Assembly (NCBI GenBank): GCA_000697475.1
Contig: JNEU01000881.1
Location: 1 to 64,000, forward strand
Length of the DNA: 64,000 nucleotides
Direction: 5' to 3'
DNA from: Lichtheimia corymbifera B2541
Taxonomy: Eukaryota > Mucoromycota > Mucoromycetes > Mucorales > Lichtheimiaceae
The position numbers and the translations under genes were made by a program. This document shows, one piece after another, positions 24,201 through 36,290 of this stretch (positions within the stretch are counted from its first letter, which is position 1; each line of letters opens with the position of its first letter). Below the pieces are notes generated by a model. It worked only from the letters and a program-made list of their open reading frames with translations, did not search any database and was not told the DNA's origin.

Positions 24201-26226
24201 TCACGATTTGCTCACTGATATTGGACGTGAACATCCTCAAGCACTGGTGTATTCGTTGACGGTCGCATCCAAATCGCAAAGTGCTATACGCCGACGAGCA
24301 ACATTCAACATCATGGATAGAATGCGTCTTCATAGTGCAACGCTTGTTGATCAGGTAAACAAACAAAAGGCATATTTATATATGGTATTAAGGGTTTTGT
24401 TGTACAGGCGTTGATGGTGAGTCAAGAGCTTATTCGAGTGGCTATCCTATGGCATGAAATGTGGCATGAAGGTCTTGAAGAAGCGTCGCGTTTATACTTT
24501 GGTGACAGAAATGTGGATGCCATGTTTGCGACATTGGAGCCGTTACATCAAATGCTGGATCGTGGACCTGAGACAATGCGAGAAGAATCATTTGTACAAG
24601 CGTTTGGACGAGACTTGCAAGAGGCACAAGAGTGGTGCCGACGATACCAAGAGACACGTGATCTCAACAATCTTAATCAGGCCTGGGAGCTCTATTACCA
24701 AGTTTTCAGACGTATATCACGCCAATTGCCACAGCTGACAAGCCTTGAATTGCAATACATTTCTCCTCGACTGCTAAGGGCACGTGATTTGGAGTTGTGT
24801 GTGCCTGGATATTATCGTAGCGGTGAACCGATCGTACGCATTGCCAAATTCAATCCAAGCCTGACAGTGATTCCTTCCAAACAACGACCTCGTAAATTGA
24901 CTATTATCGGCAGCGATGGCAAGGATTACATGTATCTACTCAAGGGCCATGAGGACTTAAGACAGGATGAACGTGTAATGCAATTGTTTGGTCTTGTGAA
25001 CACGCTCCTCAAGAACGATCCCGAGACATTCAAACGTCATTTGAATATTGAACGCTATCCCGCTGTGCCACTCTCGCCCAATTCTGGATTGATCGGATGG
25101 GTGCCCGATACTGATACATTGCATGCTCTTATTCGTGACTATCGTGACAGCCGCAAGATCCTCCTCAATATTGAACACAGGCTCATGTTGCAGATGGCTC
25201 CGGATTACGATAATCTGACGGTGATACAAAAAGTGGAAGTGTTCCAATTTGCATTTGAAAAGACAAGTGGCCAAGATTTGTACCGTGTCCTTTGGCTCAA
25301 GAGTCGTAATTCGGAAGCATGGCTTGACCGACGTACCAATTATACGCGATCGCTGGCGGTCATGTCGATGGTGGGATACATCTTGGGTCTTGGTGACAGA
25401 CATCCAAGCAACTTGATGTTACACCGTGTCACAGGCAAGGTGGTGCACATTGATTTTGGCGACTGTTTTGAAGTGGCAATGCATCGGGAAAAGTTCCCTG
25501 AAAAGATCCCGTTCCGATTAACACGCATGCTGGTCAAGGCGATGGAAGTCAGCGGTATCGAAGGCAACTTTAGAACTACATGTGAGCATGTTATGCGTGT
25601 CCTGCGTGATAACAAGGAAAGCTTGATGGCCGTGCTCGAAGCATTTGTCTATGATCCACTGATCAATTGGCGCTTATTGAATAATACCAACGTCAGCCCT
25701 GCACAAAACCGAGGTAGGTTGTTGATATATATGTATAGTGTACTTTATTGATTAACCTTGATATCATCATCAGATGTGAGAAGTATGGAACGCGTTGCAA
25801 GTGAAGAGCTACCGGAAGAAAGCCATCGTAATTTCCCTGCAAGTCGACGTTTCAACCGTATTGAAGTGGATGCTGTTGCAAATGGTAAGCGCGTGTTTTG
25901 AATCATCAGGGCCATACACAAACAAATGTTTTGCTCACGCGTTCTCTATTAAAGAAAATGCACAAGGTCCCGAAACACTTAATACAAGAGCCGTAGCTGT
26001 GGTCACACGCGTTTCCAATAAGCTAACAGGTCGAGATTTCAATCCTCGTGTTACACTGGATGTACAGACCCAAGTTGACAAGCTTATTCAACAAGCAACC
26101 TCATTAGAGAATCTGTGTCAATGTTACATCGGCTGGTTAGTATATTCCCATCGATCATTCATATCCCCCATTTCACAATCATTAACACTTTTATCTTAAA
26201 TTTCAAACAGGTGTGCATTTTGGTAG
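18271..26226 (+). CDS. Target of rapamycin (TOR) protein kinase
   Basis: Giant PI3K-related Ser/Thr kinase, the catalytic core of TORC1/TORC2 that couples nutrients to growth. I model 15 exons (18271-18338, 18397-18442, 18513-18642, 18698-19212, 19276-19477, 19536-19638, 19688-19881, 19940-21012, 21067-21927, 21989-22095, 22158-24354, 24408-25713, 25774-25884, 25955-26135, 26211-26226), giving about 2369 aa. Order: N-terminal HEAT repeats, FAT domain (residues from about 1200), FRB, kinase and FATC. FRB has [19 protein letters not shown], with Ser near residue 1859 at the position that determines rapamycin binding, and AWELYY. The kinase shows [21 protein letters not shown] and HIDFGDCFE. The 16-base last exon completes the FATC end CYIGWCAFW. 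Intron 5 is GC-AG. The gene converges on the Argonaute gene with a gap of 113 bases. Confidence 0.95.
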
Positions 26227-26339
26227 AAGTAGAAAAGGTAGAAAAGCTAGCTTTGTTATTGATAGCAAATGTGAAAGATATATACTGTTTTGTCCCAGGA
26301 AATCAAAGGAGAAATCAAAGCAATGACTGATAAAAGTTT

Positions 26340-29300
26340 TTACATGTAATACATGACTAAAAGAACGAAAAACTATGAGTGAGCCGACTTGTAACCCATG
26401 AAACCACCCTTGTTCAATCAACTTACCCTTTTGCAATTCAGGTTTGACAACAGCGAACGAAGCCATTTGCTGCTCAGGATCCAACGATTCCGAAGTGGCC
26501 TCAGTATCAGACCAGTTTTCACCACGACGATGGAAGCGTGCACGGGCAGCAACCAAATCGGCATAGTATGCGGGTGGCACAATAGAAACAGCGCGGGTGG
26601 CACGACCATAGATGTAGCAGAGACGATAAGTCAATTCTTGAAGAGAGTCAGAGGTGAAGTTGTTTTCGTCATACAAGACGTGGTAGTGAGTAGGGCGGGA
26701 AGTGCCTTGAAGACCAGCATGAGATTGTAAGTAAAAGTCGAACTCGAAAGGATGAACAATGGTAGAGTCGACAACCTATAAAGATAAAAAAATATGAGTC
26801 AAACTGCATAATAAAAGTCTCATCATGGGACTTACAGTGCCAGGCATACAGTTGCCAGAACGATCAGCATCGCGTGGTTCCATAGGGAAAAAGCGGGCGT
26901 GATGGCGCTTTTGAACGACAACGAAAGTGATGGTAGGCTTGTAGGATCGGTCAAGGGAAGCACAGGCATCTATGATGAATGATGAGTGATATGTTGTAGC
27001 GACAACAATGAGAATGTCACTTACCCTTGATCTGTTTAATTTCGCTGTTCAACACCTCAGAGAATTGACCCTCGGAGACACCATCACGGTAGAACAACAT
27101 ACGTTCAGGCTTTTGACCACAAGATTGGTAGAAGCTCTTGAGGAGTTCCTTGACCATGTTACCCAAATCGGCAATCATTTCAGTGCGGTTGGCTTGTACA
27201 CGGATGGCACTAGCATAACGAGAAGCACGAGCATCCATACTGGCGGTAACAGCAGCAACGGAAGGACGGTTCATATCACCAGGAGCAGGATGGGTGACAT
27301 CAGCACCGAAGATGATAGTAGGGCGTTGAGAGATGAAAGGAATTTGAGGAGGAGACAAGTACAGGTTCATGCCGCCAAGCTTCACGTTGACCTTAAGACA
27401 CACGTTGGCACAGTATTGCTTCTTGGCATCAGCAATGTGCTTGCTTTGGACGCATTGTGTAGGGATACCAATGACTAGTGAGTGAGAAAGGGTGGGTGAG
27501 TTTACGCGTTTCCATTGTCCCAATATTTTTTTTGTGATCCTGATTACGTACCAGTATCAGAGATACGCTTGATCTCAGCATAAAGAGGAGTACCAGTGTT
27601 GGGCAAGATACAAAGGATCAATTGAGGGTTGGCCTTAGCAGCGTTACCAGCCTTGAGCCAAGCTTCCTTGAGCGTACGATCAATGTTACCGTTGGGGTCA
27701 GCATTGGTGATGGGAGGAGTGCGGTTAACAACATTCTATAAAAAAATTACGTCAGAACTGATCAAACACATCAACACGCGTGTCGTCGTGTGAAAACTTA
27801 CCAAGCCAGTATCAATGAAAGTTTGACTCATCTCACGAACGAAGCGTTGAATAGCAGGCATAGGGACTTGAGAAGCAAAGTTGACAACGGACCATGAGCC
27901 CAAAACGGCACCTTGAGCGAGCTTCTTGCCACGCAAGTTCCAAGCGCCATCACGAGGAGCAAAGGTGCTATCGGGAGCGTTGTTGGCATAAGAGATTTGA
28001 GGAGTTGGCAACACGCGAGCGTTGATAGTGGTCATTTCAGGCTTGACGGTCATGTTGCATTGTTGCAAGTATTGGTTGTTGCGGTATTGCAACAATTGGA
28101 GACCTTGGTTGATCTTGTTGGCACGAACCTGGGGCTTTTGACAAGTGAACTTGATCATATCAGCGGTTTGCTTTTCATTCAACTTCTTGGTGAGGCGTTG
28201 ACCAGGGAGCAATTCACAGACTTCCATGGGCAAGAAGATGTCGCGCTTGACAACAACGCAAGGCAAGAAGGGGAAGGAGAGACGCATGTTGTATTGCTTA
28301 GCAAAGTAGGCAGCAACAGTCATCTCATTGCCGTCTTGGTCCTTGAAAGAAGTACGATCGGCAGGGCTGGGAGTAAGCTTGGTGACCTTGTACTTGCGGT
28401 TCTTTTCACCACGATGAACGATAGCGATCTTCAAACCCTTGAGTTGCTTTTCAAGCTTCTTGATATCACGATCAGTGATACCACGACGAAGTTCATCAAC
28501 AGAACGGCGGTTCAAGTACTTGGCAACAAGACCAGGAAGAGGACCAGCTTCATGGAAAGCAGTAGCGCTGACGTCCAAGTTGATGTACATTTTACCTATG
28601 ACGCGTCTGAATCAGCAACAACGCGCTTTGAGAGCAAAATTATATCGTTGTACTTACCCACACCAGGACGAGCAGATTGGTAGAAACCTTGCCAGACTTC
28701 GGCACCACCAGGCAAAGCACGCTTGTCATGATCAGTGTAGAAAGAACGGCCAACGGTAGCATACATGGTACTAGGAACATGACGAATCAAAATGTCCAAG
28801 AACATGACGGCTGGATTATAAGATGATATGTTAATCAGGTGTTGTCAAGCAGCAGTGATGAAGATCAAACACACTTACCAGTCAAGCAGTTGTTGGATTG
28901 AGCGGCCTGTCCATTAAGGAAACGGCTTAGCTCTTCCATGTTGATTTCACCAGCCTTCTTGATACGAATGGTGAATTCACCACCACCGGCACGCTTGGAT
29001 TGGGCGTCTGAATCAGTGAGAGTGACCTATAGAATAGTATAGAGAGTGTACGTGAGTCGTCAGCGAAAATGAAACACACACCAATCAAAAACTTACATTG
29101 AAAGCCTTGGCTTGTTCTTCACCTAAAGGCAACACCTTGGGAGAGAAAGCGTTCTTGCGACCATCAAAGACTGCCTTGATACCAGTCAAAACACCTTGAC
29201 CGTCTTGGTCTTCAAAGGCCTTCCACACCTTGCGATAAAGGGCTGGCGGAGCGCTTGGAGGATCAATCGTGACATCGTAGTGATGAATGTTTCCAGTGGG

Positions 29301-29399
29301 GAAAGAAGTGACTTCAAAGAAGTTGGCACGGACACGAACGGGTTTGCCAACCTTGCCAGCAACTGGCCGCGGCACGAATTCAGTCAATTGGAGTGACAT
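26340..29399 (-). CDS. Argonaute (RNA silencing)
   Basis: Small-RNA-guided core of the RNA-induced silencing complex. Nine exons on the minus strand (29399-29097, 29026-28879, 28810-28658, 28595-27802, 27735-27552, 27474-27025, 26969-26836, 26775-26427, 26356-26340) encode 843 aa. Visible parts are the N domain, the linker with [15 protein letters not shown], the PAZ domain (around [10 protein letters not shown]), the MID domain ([20 protein letters not shown]) and the PIWI domain. By alignment with human Ago2 the PIWI tetrad is Asp586 ([10 protein letters not shown]), Glu626 (ANRTEM), Asp658 ([11 protein letters not shown]) and Asp795 in AYYADLV, where human Ago2 has His. That makes it DEDD, a set also found in active Argonautes. 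The 17-base last exon gives the conserved C-terminus VMYYM. Mucorales use Argonautes for transgene and endogenous RNA silencing. Confidence 0.95.
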
Positions 29400-32300
29400 G
29401 AGGGTGAAAGAGAAAAACGGAGAAAGGCGAACACAAAAGCTGCTGCGTGTAAGAGTATTTAGTGACATCGTCCCGCTCCTCAATTTTGATTGGTTACAGC
29501 GCCCATCCATCATACAGAGCTGTTTATCACCTATCATACATCTCCCTATTTTCCCTTTGATTCATTGTATCGTTGTTCCCCATTGTCCTTCACCATTCAA
29601 ATATAGATCATATACACGTAAAGACTTTATAGTCACCCCTGCCTCTTTCCCACTGGAGTATAATCAAAAACGCCCTTTAAAATTGGTCAAACCACTATCG
29701 CGGGTCACTGCCCAAAAAAGTAAACCGAGTTTCTACTGTTAGGAATCGCTTGGCTTTGGTTGTTTTCCGCATCTTTTGTTCACAGTTAATCACCGAACTA
29801 TTAACGCTTCCATGGCAGACTATATACAACATTAAGCTATAAGTTTGGGCACATGGACTCCCTTCCGATCGGAAAACGGTGGAAGCAAAAACTTGCATAT
29901 ATTTCCTTTTTCCCTCTTTTACCAAGACTTGCAACAATCAATCAAACTGTATTGCAAGTGTTGCGGTTGTCAAATGGGACAATGAATCCAAGAATCATAG
30001 CATCGTCATTCAACGCTCAATAAATGATTCCTCTTTATCTTCTTAAACAATACATACAATGATCTCATTGAAGTAGGAGCATCATGTGAGAAGCTCTTAT
30101 ATGCAAAAACAGCACATCATGTGCAGATAAACTTGGTGTGCTAGTTTTAAGTGATGACATGTAAACCTGCGTAAGCAGCGGGTTATGGTAAATGAATGAG
30201 ATCGACAAATTTGATGGCTTTGATAGCTGTTCCTTGCCGCCTTATTTAAAGGAATGAGTGGTCCCTTCTAAATACACACCTTATCCTTGCTTGTGTTACG
30301 CTGCATGAACTCTTTCGGGGTGAAACAAGAATTAGCCAAAGGTTTCAGATGTGGGATCACCGAAATTTGCATGACTTGGATCGTCATCAATCCTTGTGAC
30401 CACTTGAAAGGTTGAAAACTGATATACATGTAAAGGCACACTCGGTACTGTCGCTTTAACCATTTACCTCAGCTGTTTTGATAGATGCATATGTGAGTCG
30501 CTGCTATGCTTTGTGGCCATGCAGGAGTGTCAAAAGCTGCAGGCCAGGTGCTCATTGTGCTTTACATACGCTTCAATGAATCTCACATGCATTGTAAGCT
30601 TTTGATTAACCTCACGACAGGTTCACCTAGATCCGATCGCTAGGGGGTCGAAATGGTTGAAAATATTTGAAAACGAGATCACTCCAAATAAACCTGTAAT
30701 CAGATAAACAAACCACTTGATGAAAATAGCCTTCATCATCGGTATAAGGTACAGCATATAGCACTCGGCACATTATAGCTCTATTATCGAGAACTTGGGT
30801 CTCGGCAACATTGCCGTAAGTGGCTCATGAGAGATAATCCATTAGTAGGCAAGGGTAAATCACGTTGTATTTTGATAGGGGTAAAGACAAAGGGATCAAT
30901 CTTTCCATTATAAGGATGGTTAACCCTCGTCAATATATATATGGCTCGGTGAATTGTTAATCCACCGGCTCATCACGGGCGATACCGTAGTAGCATTATT
31001 ATTGTTGACACGTCTAGGCTGAGTACCTTCAATAGTCATCAGGTTCACGTTTGACTAAGCACAGCTGCATCAGCTCGACAAGCAAAAACGACCAAATACG
31101 CTAGACGATGGATCATCATGAGAGGCATCTAGCAAGTATCCTCAGGATGTGATGCTCAAACTACTATACATGATGCGTCAAAAGCCAAATGATACATATG
31201 GCTGGATCGGTTGATATCAAGTAGCGAGACACCTTTTTTACCAAGTCTTTTAGAAAGGTGTCAATAAATGTCGAACGTGGATTGATATTTAGTGGTGGGA
31301 TCTAGGTTGTTATAGAGAAAGCCTGGATAACGTATCTAATATCCAGCGCTCTATATTGCAGACGATACTCAGCATCGATAAAAAGGTTAAGCGTCCCTGT
31401 TATGCTGACCAGGAATATGGGATTCGTTGACGTTTTTATCACCGTTCCGCTATCTCCCCGTGCCGATAATCGAGTCATTGTATGCAATCATGATACAAAA
31501 ATAGCGTCTAATGTGAGCCTATTATTTGGCAAGGCACACGGCATGTGCCAGGAATGTGGTGGCGGTCTGTGAAGGCTAGTTGTTATGGCCAACAATCAAC
31601 CGAGCATGCAAAAGAAGTCTGTGATATCATTGTACATAGGTTTGCTCGCCGCTTAAAGGGTTGTATGCCAGCATGTTTCCCGTCCAATCCATGATAGCAC
31701 CAAAGAGCGGCAAAAAAAAGTGGGGTAAAAGAGTTTGGAGAGCGCAAAACACAAATTGCATTAGCGTGAGAAGGTAATACAGGGATGTTCTATGAATTCA
31801 CATATTATCAAAAGAGCTCATCGTATGTATGAAGAAAGAAAAGCATGGATGGATGGAAAGCTGGTGATCATGCCATAATATCAAATGGCGTCATGCATGT
31901 GTTATTTAACATGCTTTCCCACTTTCATGGTTCTGCGCACGCACATGCATTATATATATACTCCACCCTCCGTGTGGAAAGTGTAACGAATGACGTTTAA
32001 TTGGAAGCATTCAGATCAAATTTCGCTGAGCCCAACATATTATCTTACTCCGATGGGAAGCATCTGAACGAATACTGAGATAATGAAAATGGCTCTAAGC
32101 AGCGGTAATTCATAATCCATCCTGGTAATAGTGTCAAGACATCCCCTATTCAATGGTTGAGTTTTTGGATGATTAATGATATTTGTGCTTTGACCCATTT
32201 TAACATTTCATTGTCAATTTGATCGAATATGAAAAAAGTGCACAAGCAATCAAGAAAGGGAAAATCGGAGATGGGTCATTTGTTCCAAAGACCAGCGATG

Positions 32301-32793
32301 CTTGATTATGGTTGGTTGTGCCTGAAGATGGTGCAATAATGTATCCCGCCACCAACGTTTAATGTCATTTCAGGGCAAAACATTAGGGGGGAAATGGTAG
32401 CATCGATATTAGCCAATTGATCTTTTTACTTCCAGCCCCCATGACATACATGATAAAACGGGGTAAATGCTAATGGTACGAGTCGCTCCATATCTTACTC
32501 TCCTTTTAACCCCTTTCCCCCCATATTGATTTGGCTGTAACGTCATGACCAGCCTGCTGGGAGCGAAAGATTCCCATTTCTCCACGGTTGCACAGGGCGG
32601 ATAGTGAAAACAACGTGGTGTGTTATGGATGTGAGACATCACCTATCATTATGCTTCCCGTTGCCACAATGAAAAGTAAGCTCGATTATAAATAGGGGCA
32701 GCATCCGACAAAAGATAATTCTTTTTCACCCATACATTCTCCTTTATAAGTTTATTGTCACCCATTTAAGCAACCATAATACCAACCTTTAAT
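29400..32793. other. Long gene-free region upstream of Argonaute
   Basis: 3.4 kb between the divergent Argonaute and zinc-ribbon genes. No frame here looks like a protein that I can recognise, and I see no tRNA. A 9-base inverted repeat with a 17-base loop lies at 31228-31262, followed at once by AATAAA. The region could hold promoters, a non-coding RNA or relics too decayed to read. Confidence 0.45.
32687..32694 (+). promoter_or_regulatory. TATA box of the zinc-ribbon gene
   Basis: TATAAATA about 100 bases upstream of the ATG at 32794. Confidence 0.5.
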
Positions 32794-33196
32794 ATGCCCG
32801 GATCGTTCGTTATTGGTAAGTTTTATCGGCATGTCGTTGTTTATCAACATGTTATCTTACCATGTTTTGTCTCTAGTTGGTAACTCTGGAAAGAAGATCT
32901 CTTTGGAGCATGCGTCTCATCCGTGCCCACGTTGCAAGAACCACGCATCTGTTCAGTTGACTCGTTCCGAAAAGCAGCTTATTGTTCTCAACAAACGCAT
33001 TGCCAACAATATGCGTGTGCGTTACGAGTGCTCGAAATGCAACTGGAAGAATGAGGAACTCCCTTACGACAACACGATGCTTTCACAACTCCAGCAATAT
33101 CTTGCTAGCACACCCGAGGATGAGCAATTCACTTATTATTTTTCATCATCTCCTCCTTCCTCGGATATTCGCATCCCTGCTACCTCAGCCTATTGA
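32794..33196 (+). CDS. Small zinc-ribbon protein (113 aa), function unknown
   Basis: Two exons, 32794-32815 and 32877-33196, with a phase-1 intron. The protein starts MPGSFVIVGNSGKK and has one clear zinc ribbon: a CPRC knuckle near residue 24 and a CSKC knuckle about 40 residues later (ECSKCNWKNEE). The segment between is basic and helical (SEKQLIVLNKRI). The last third is Ser/Pro-rich and probably disordered. I do not recognise a specific family beyond small fungal zinc-ribbon proteins. A TATA box precedes the gene. Confidence 0.7.
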
Positions 33197-33786
33197 TCGT
33201 ACCAAAAGGCGTATTCCATTCATCCTCGGCATCTTTCCATGTGTAAATACCAGCATGCATGCAACGGCCCCATATTGTATCATACCATAATATCACCATC
33301 TCCCCAATCCTCCAAGCTTTTACTTGTCATCTCCCACACCTATAGACTCATTAATTACCATATGCCATATATCAGCCACACATCCATTGCCTTAGATCTA
33401 AAGAACATTCTCTTTATCTCTCATCACCTCTATCGACGTAATACAAACTTCCTTCTATGAACGTGCACTCCGAATTCTTGCCTTTTCCAAATAATCTTAG
33501 ATCAAGTGGTGTAACTCATTCATTGTATCATGGGTTCTTGCACAATGGATACATATAAAGGAAGAACCACCGTTGGTATCACCTTGCCATTACCCAATGA
33601 CTCCATTGTATATGATGCTGCGCCCTTCCACTAATTCGATATGGGGGAACAAAAGCATGAAAACGAACAAGAAGTAATGATGCCTGGTTACTCTAGATAT
33701 CGTTTATTGTGTTGTGGACAACAACAAATGCGTGTGTATATATTCGAAGATTGCCGTATGACTCATCTAGCTGCATACCAATAGCA
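33197..33786. other. Convergent intergenic region
   Basis: 590 bases between the stop codons of the zinc-ribbon gene and the Zim17-like gene. No gene is seen. Confidence 0.5.
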
Positions 33787-34350
33787 TTATTGATCTTGCT
33801 TTGATTCTTGTTCCTGTCGTAGCTTGTCAGCTTCTTGGCGTGCCTTTTCCTTCTTGAGACGCTCTTCCTCGCCAATGTCAGGTAGCCATTCCATGATATC
33901 CGGCACTTGATGCTCAACGCCCTTATCATCCACAATGACCTTGCGAATAGCTTCTCCTTTTTCCTTGACCAAATCCTCCACAGTTGTCGCTGAGTCTCGG
34001 AACCAGCCGAGGTTGTCTGCAATCAAGTGACGATTCTTGCAGCCGGGACACTCGATCAAGACCACTCCCTTTGTATAAGCCAGCTTTGACATGACATGGT
34101 GCGATCGCTCTTTGCATACTTCGCAAGTGAATCCAATAAGCATTTGTTGTTTGGGATCGATGCTCTCGTCTTGTTCCTCCTTTTGCAATGGCCGCCATGT
34201 ATGGAAAGAAGCCCATGGATTACGTGCGAATTGGACCGTTCGTGGTGCATGAGGAGCCCAAGTTCTTAAGGCAAATGAAGCCCTTGGTACAAGTTGTGAT
34301 CGTTGTTGTCGTAGTGAATTACGTAGAATAAAGGCTGCACAGCGTTGCAT
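33787..34350 (-). CDS. Mitochondrial Hsp70 escort protein (Zim17/Tim15/Hep1)
   Basis: DNL-type zinc finger protein of the mitochondrial matrix. It keeps mtHsp70 (Ssc1) soluble and supports protein import. It is a single-exon gene of 187 aa. The first 45 residues are rich in Arg, Ser and Ala with no acidic residue, as expected of a mitochondrial presequence. The DNL domain shows GFTCEVCKERSHHVMSKLAY, then a second knuckle ECPGCKNRHLIADNLGWF; the four Cys bind zinc and DNL names the family. A Glu/Lys-rich helical tail follows. Length and order match the family. Confidence 0.93.
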   Translation of the reverse strand: MQRCAAFILRNSLRQQRSQLVPRASFALRTWAPHAPRTVQFARNPWASFHTWRPLQKEEQDESIDPKQQMLIGFTCEVCKERSHHVMSKLAYTKGVVLIECPGCKNRHLIADNLGWFRDSATTVEDLVKEKGEAIRKVIVDDKGVEHQVPDIMEWLPDIGEEERLKKEKARQEADKLRQEQESKQDQ

Positions 34351-34809
34351 TGTGACTATATGTGTGCGTGTTTATGTCTAGTGTATGCGTTGTGTTGAAG
34401 AGTGAGGAATGATACCTTCCGCGTCATGGATACGATGATAATTACTCAGCTATCGGCGATCCCAGGCTACATAGGTGAAATCACTTGCATAACTCGGCAA
34501 TGCCATCTTTAGATAGTCTTCCCTAATGATGTTGAGAGAGTTTTACCATGCTCATGAAAATAAAACACTGTTTTTTTTTATTTCACCAAGCTATTTTAGA
34601 CATGCAATACTACTGCTGCTACTAGTGCTCCTATCGTAAGCTCGCGGAATTCAACATAGATATATGATACATGGTCAATAATAGTGGTGGAATGCCCCCG
34701 ATCACCCAATTTGACATGGCTTGGCGAGTGTTTTGTGATGTGGACCATAATATCATTGTTGGTAGCTACCAAGAATTAGCAAGGTGACACAGACTTCTGA
34801 GATGGTAGG

Positions 34810-35165
34810 GTCAAAGAGGCGGAAATAGGAAACGCTTTACCACCTATTACTTTGTATATTAGATCAAATTTGGACCTAGAGGGAATGACGATGCCATTGA
34901 TCAGTGCTTGCAAACTCATGAGTAGTATCACCAACTCCCAGTGATTTTGTTTATTTCATCCAACAAGCCTACAGAGCTATGTCTTGCTTCATTCGAACCA
35001 GTGCTGAGCAAGCTGTACCTTTACTTTTTACCCAACGCTGCCTGATGCTGTAAATGCTTTTCGTGGCCCAATAATTTTGGCATGGATTTATTCATCAAGA
35101 TGAACTTTCTTCACTTTCAGGTCTATAATTGGAAAGTAATCACTCACCACCCAAGACTTAGCTAA
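34810..35165 (+). pseudogene. Broken copy of the 168-aa nuclease-like paralogue
   Basis: By eye, closely similar in DNA to 36800-37140 of the intact gene in unit 2. The 5' part, including the start codon and the upstream hexamer array, is missing: sequence matching 36493 joins sequence matching about 36807. Within the rest, single-base indels shift the frame (for instance in the segment for the block TNAIDQCLQTHE), and a stop appears where the intact copy reads PVILFIS. It cannot encode the full product. Confidence 0.75.
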
Positions 35166-35224
35166 CGAAGAAAGATGCTTTATGTACTTTGTTTGAAATA
35201 AATGGGACAAATGTATTCTATCGT

Positions 35225-36206
35225 GCTGGGGATAGAACATTTCAATTATTGCTCTTCAACGAGGAATTACTTTTTGCGTGGCAGTCGATCCAGCTCATTG
35301 TTCCCTTTCCGTTCTTGCTCTTCTTTTCCAGGTTCAGCTTATATTCATTCACCACCAATGGGATCGTCTTCTTGAAACCATTACCCTCTTTCTTAATGTA
35401 TCCACCTCGTCGTATTGCCTTTTCAAAGTTTGCCGTTTTTTGATATGATTTTAGGCTTCGTTGTGGGCTTTGAGCGAGTCATACTGAGGGCATTCGCTTG
35501 TATTCAGGACTTGATCATTGATTCCGTGCCTGAATCACATAGCACCTTAATGATGTCCAGCAGTTCCTGTTCCCGGGTGCTCGATTGTCGGATAGTTGAC
35601 TGCAAGATGCCAAACAGTTGTTTCATGGTCGGGTCCTTCCACTTTCCACTGACCAACAAAGAAGTGCGTTTTTGCATTGTGAACGTGGCAAGCGTGATGA
35701 AAGAACTGTAAAGTGCTGGATTACCGATTGTGTCAAAGTTGATAAATACAGCTCTCGTAGCCCAAAACGTTGAAGGAAGTATGTATCCACACATTGTTGG
35801 CGAGAGGTAACTTTATTGAAAGATGATGCTAATTGGAAGTCTCTTGTACTTTTTACGCTTGTACACAGTATTGGATAGCTCGAGTCATGAATTCTGCGAT
35901 CACATCGTGTTGGATTTCAACAATGAAGACTGGTAGAGAAGATGACTGCACAGGTTCGTATACCACATCGGAGCTGACCCATCCTGCCATCCGTTGTTAC
36001 CAACATGAAAGCTGCTTCCAGGCAGTTCCAAGAGCGTATTGACGACAATGTCCTTCAAAAAGTCATCGTTGAAAACCAGCTTGCCGAGACGATCAGATCC
36101 AGTGCGTGCAGGAGCTCTGTAGGCCAGAGAGTAGTATCTGAGAAAAAACAAGTCAGGGGAAAGAAAAGAGGAAGATGCGTTAATATTCAACTTAACCGTC
36201 AGCCAT
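35225..36206 (-). pseudogene. Broken copy of the PD-(D/E)XK nuclease-like gene
   Basis: Homologous along its length to the intact minus-strand gene at 37187-38260. The start context (ATG GCT GAC G) at 36206 and the acceptor are still visible, but the donor has changed from GTAAGT to GTTAAG. A frameshift near 35975 separates the N-terminal part (APARTGSDRLGKL) from the ExQ block (IVEIQ), a stop follows the block for RAIQYC, and the C-terminal third is fragmented. Hexamer array A lies 22 bases upstream of the old start. Confidence 0.75.
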
Positions 36207-36227
36207 TGCAGATGTGGAAGTCAAAGA

Positions 36228-36290
36228 GCCGTAACCGTAGCCGTAACCGTAGCCGTAGCCGTAGCCGTAGCCGTAACCGTAGCCGTAACC
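36228..36290 (-). repeat. TACGGY hexamer array A
   Basis: About ten hexamers reading TACGGC or TACGGT on the minus strand (GCCGTA/ACCGTA on plus). It starts 22 bases upstream of the ATG of the broken nuclease-like copy and ends where unit 2 of the duplication begins. Confidence 0.9.

Larger units (their letters stand above)
34578..36290. repeat. Tandem duplication, unit 1 (decayed)
   Basis: The stretch from TATTTCACCAAGCT (34578) to the end of hexamer array A is repeated at 36299-38290 with the same gene order and many identical blocks (for example 34845-35060 against 36838-37055). Small indels and a missing segment distinguish it from unit 2. Both of its genes are broken. Confidence 0.85.

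Noticed and set aside
27913..28683. A 256-codon plus-strand open frame opposite Argonaute
   Set aside because: Shadow of the Argonaute coding exon; no recognisable protein features.
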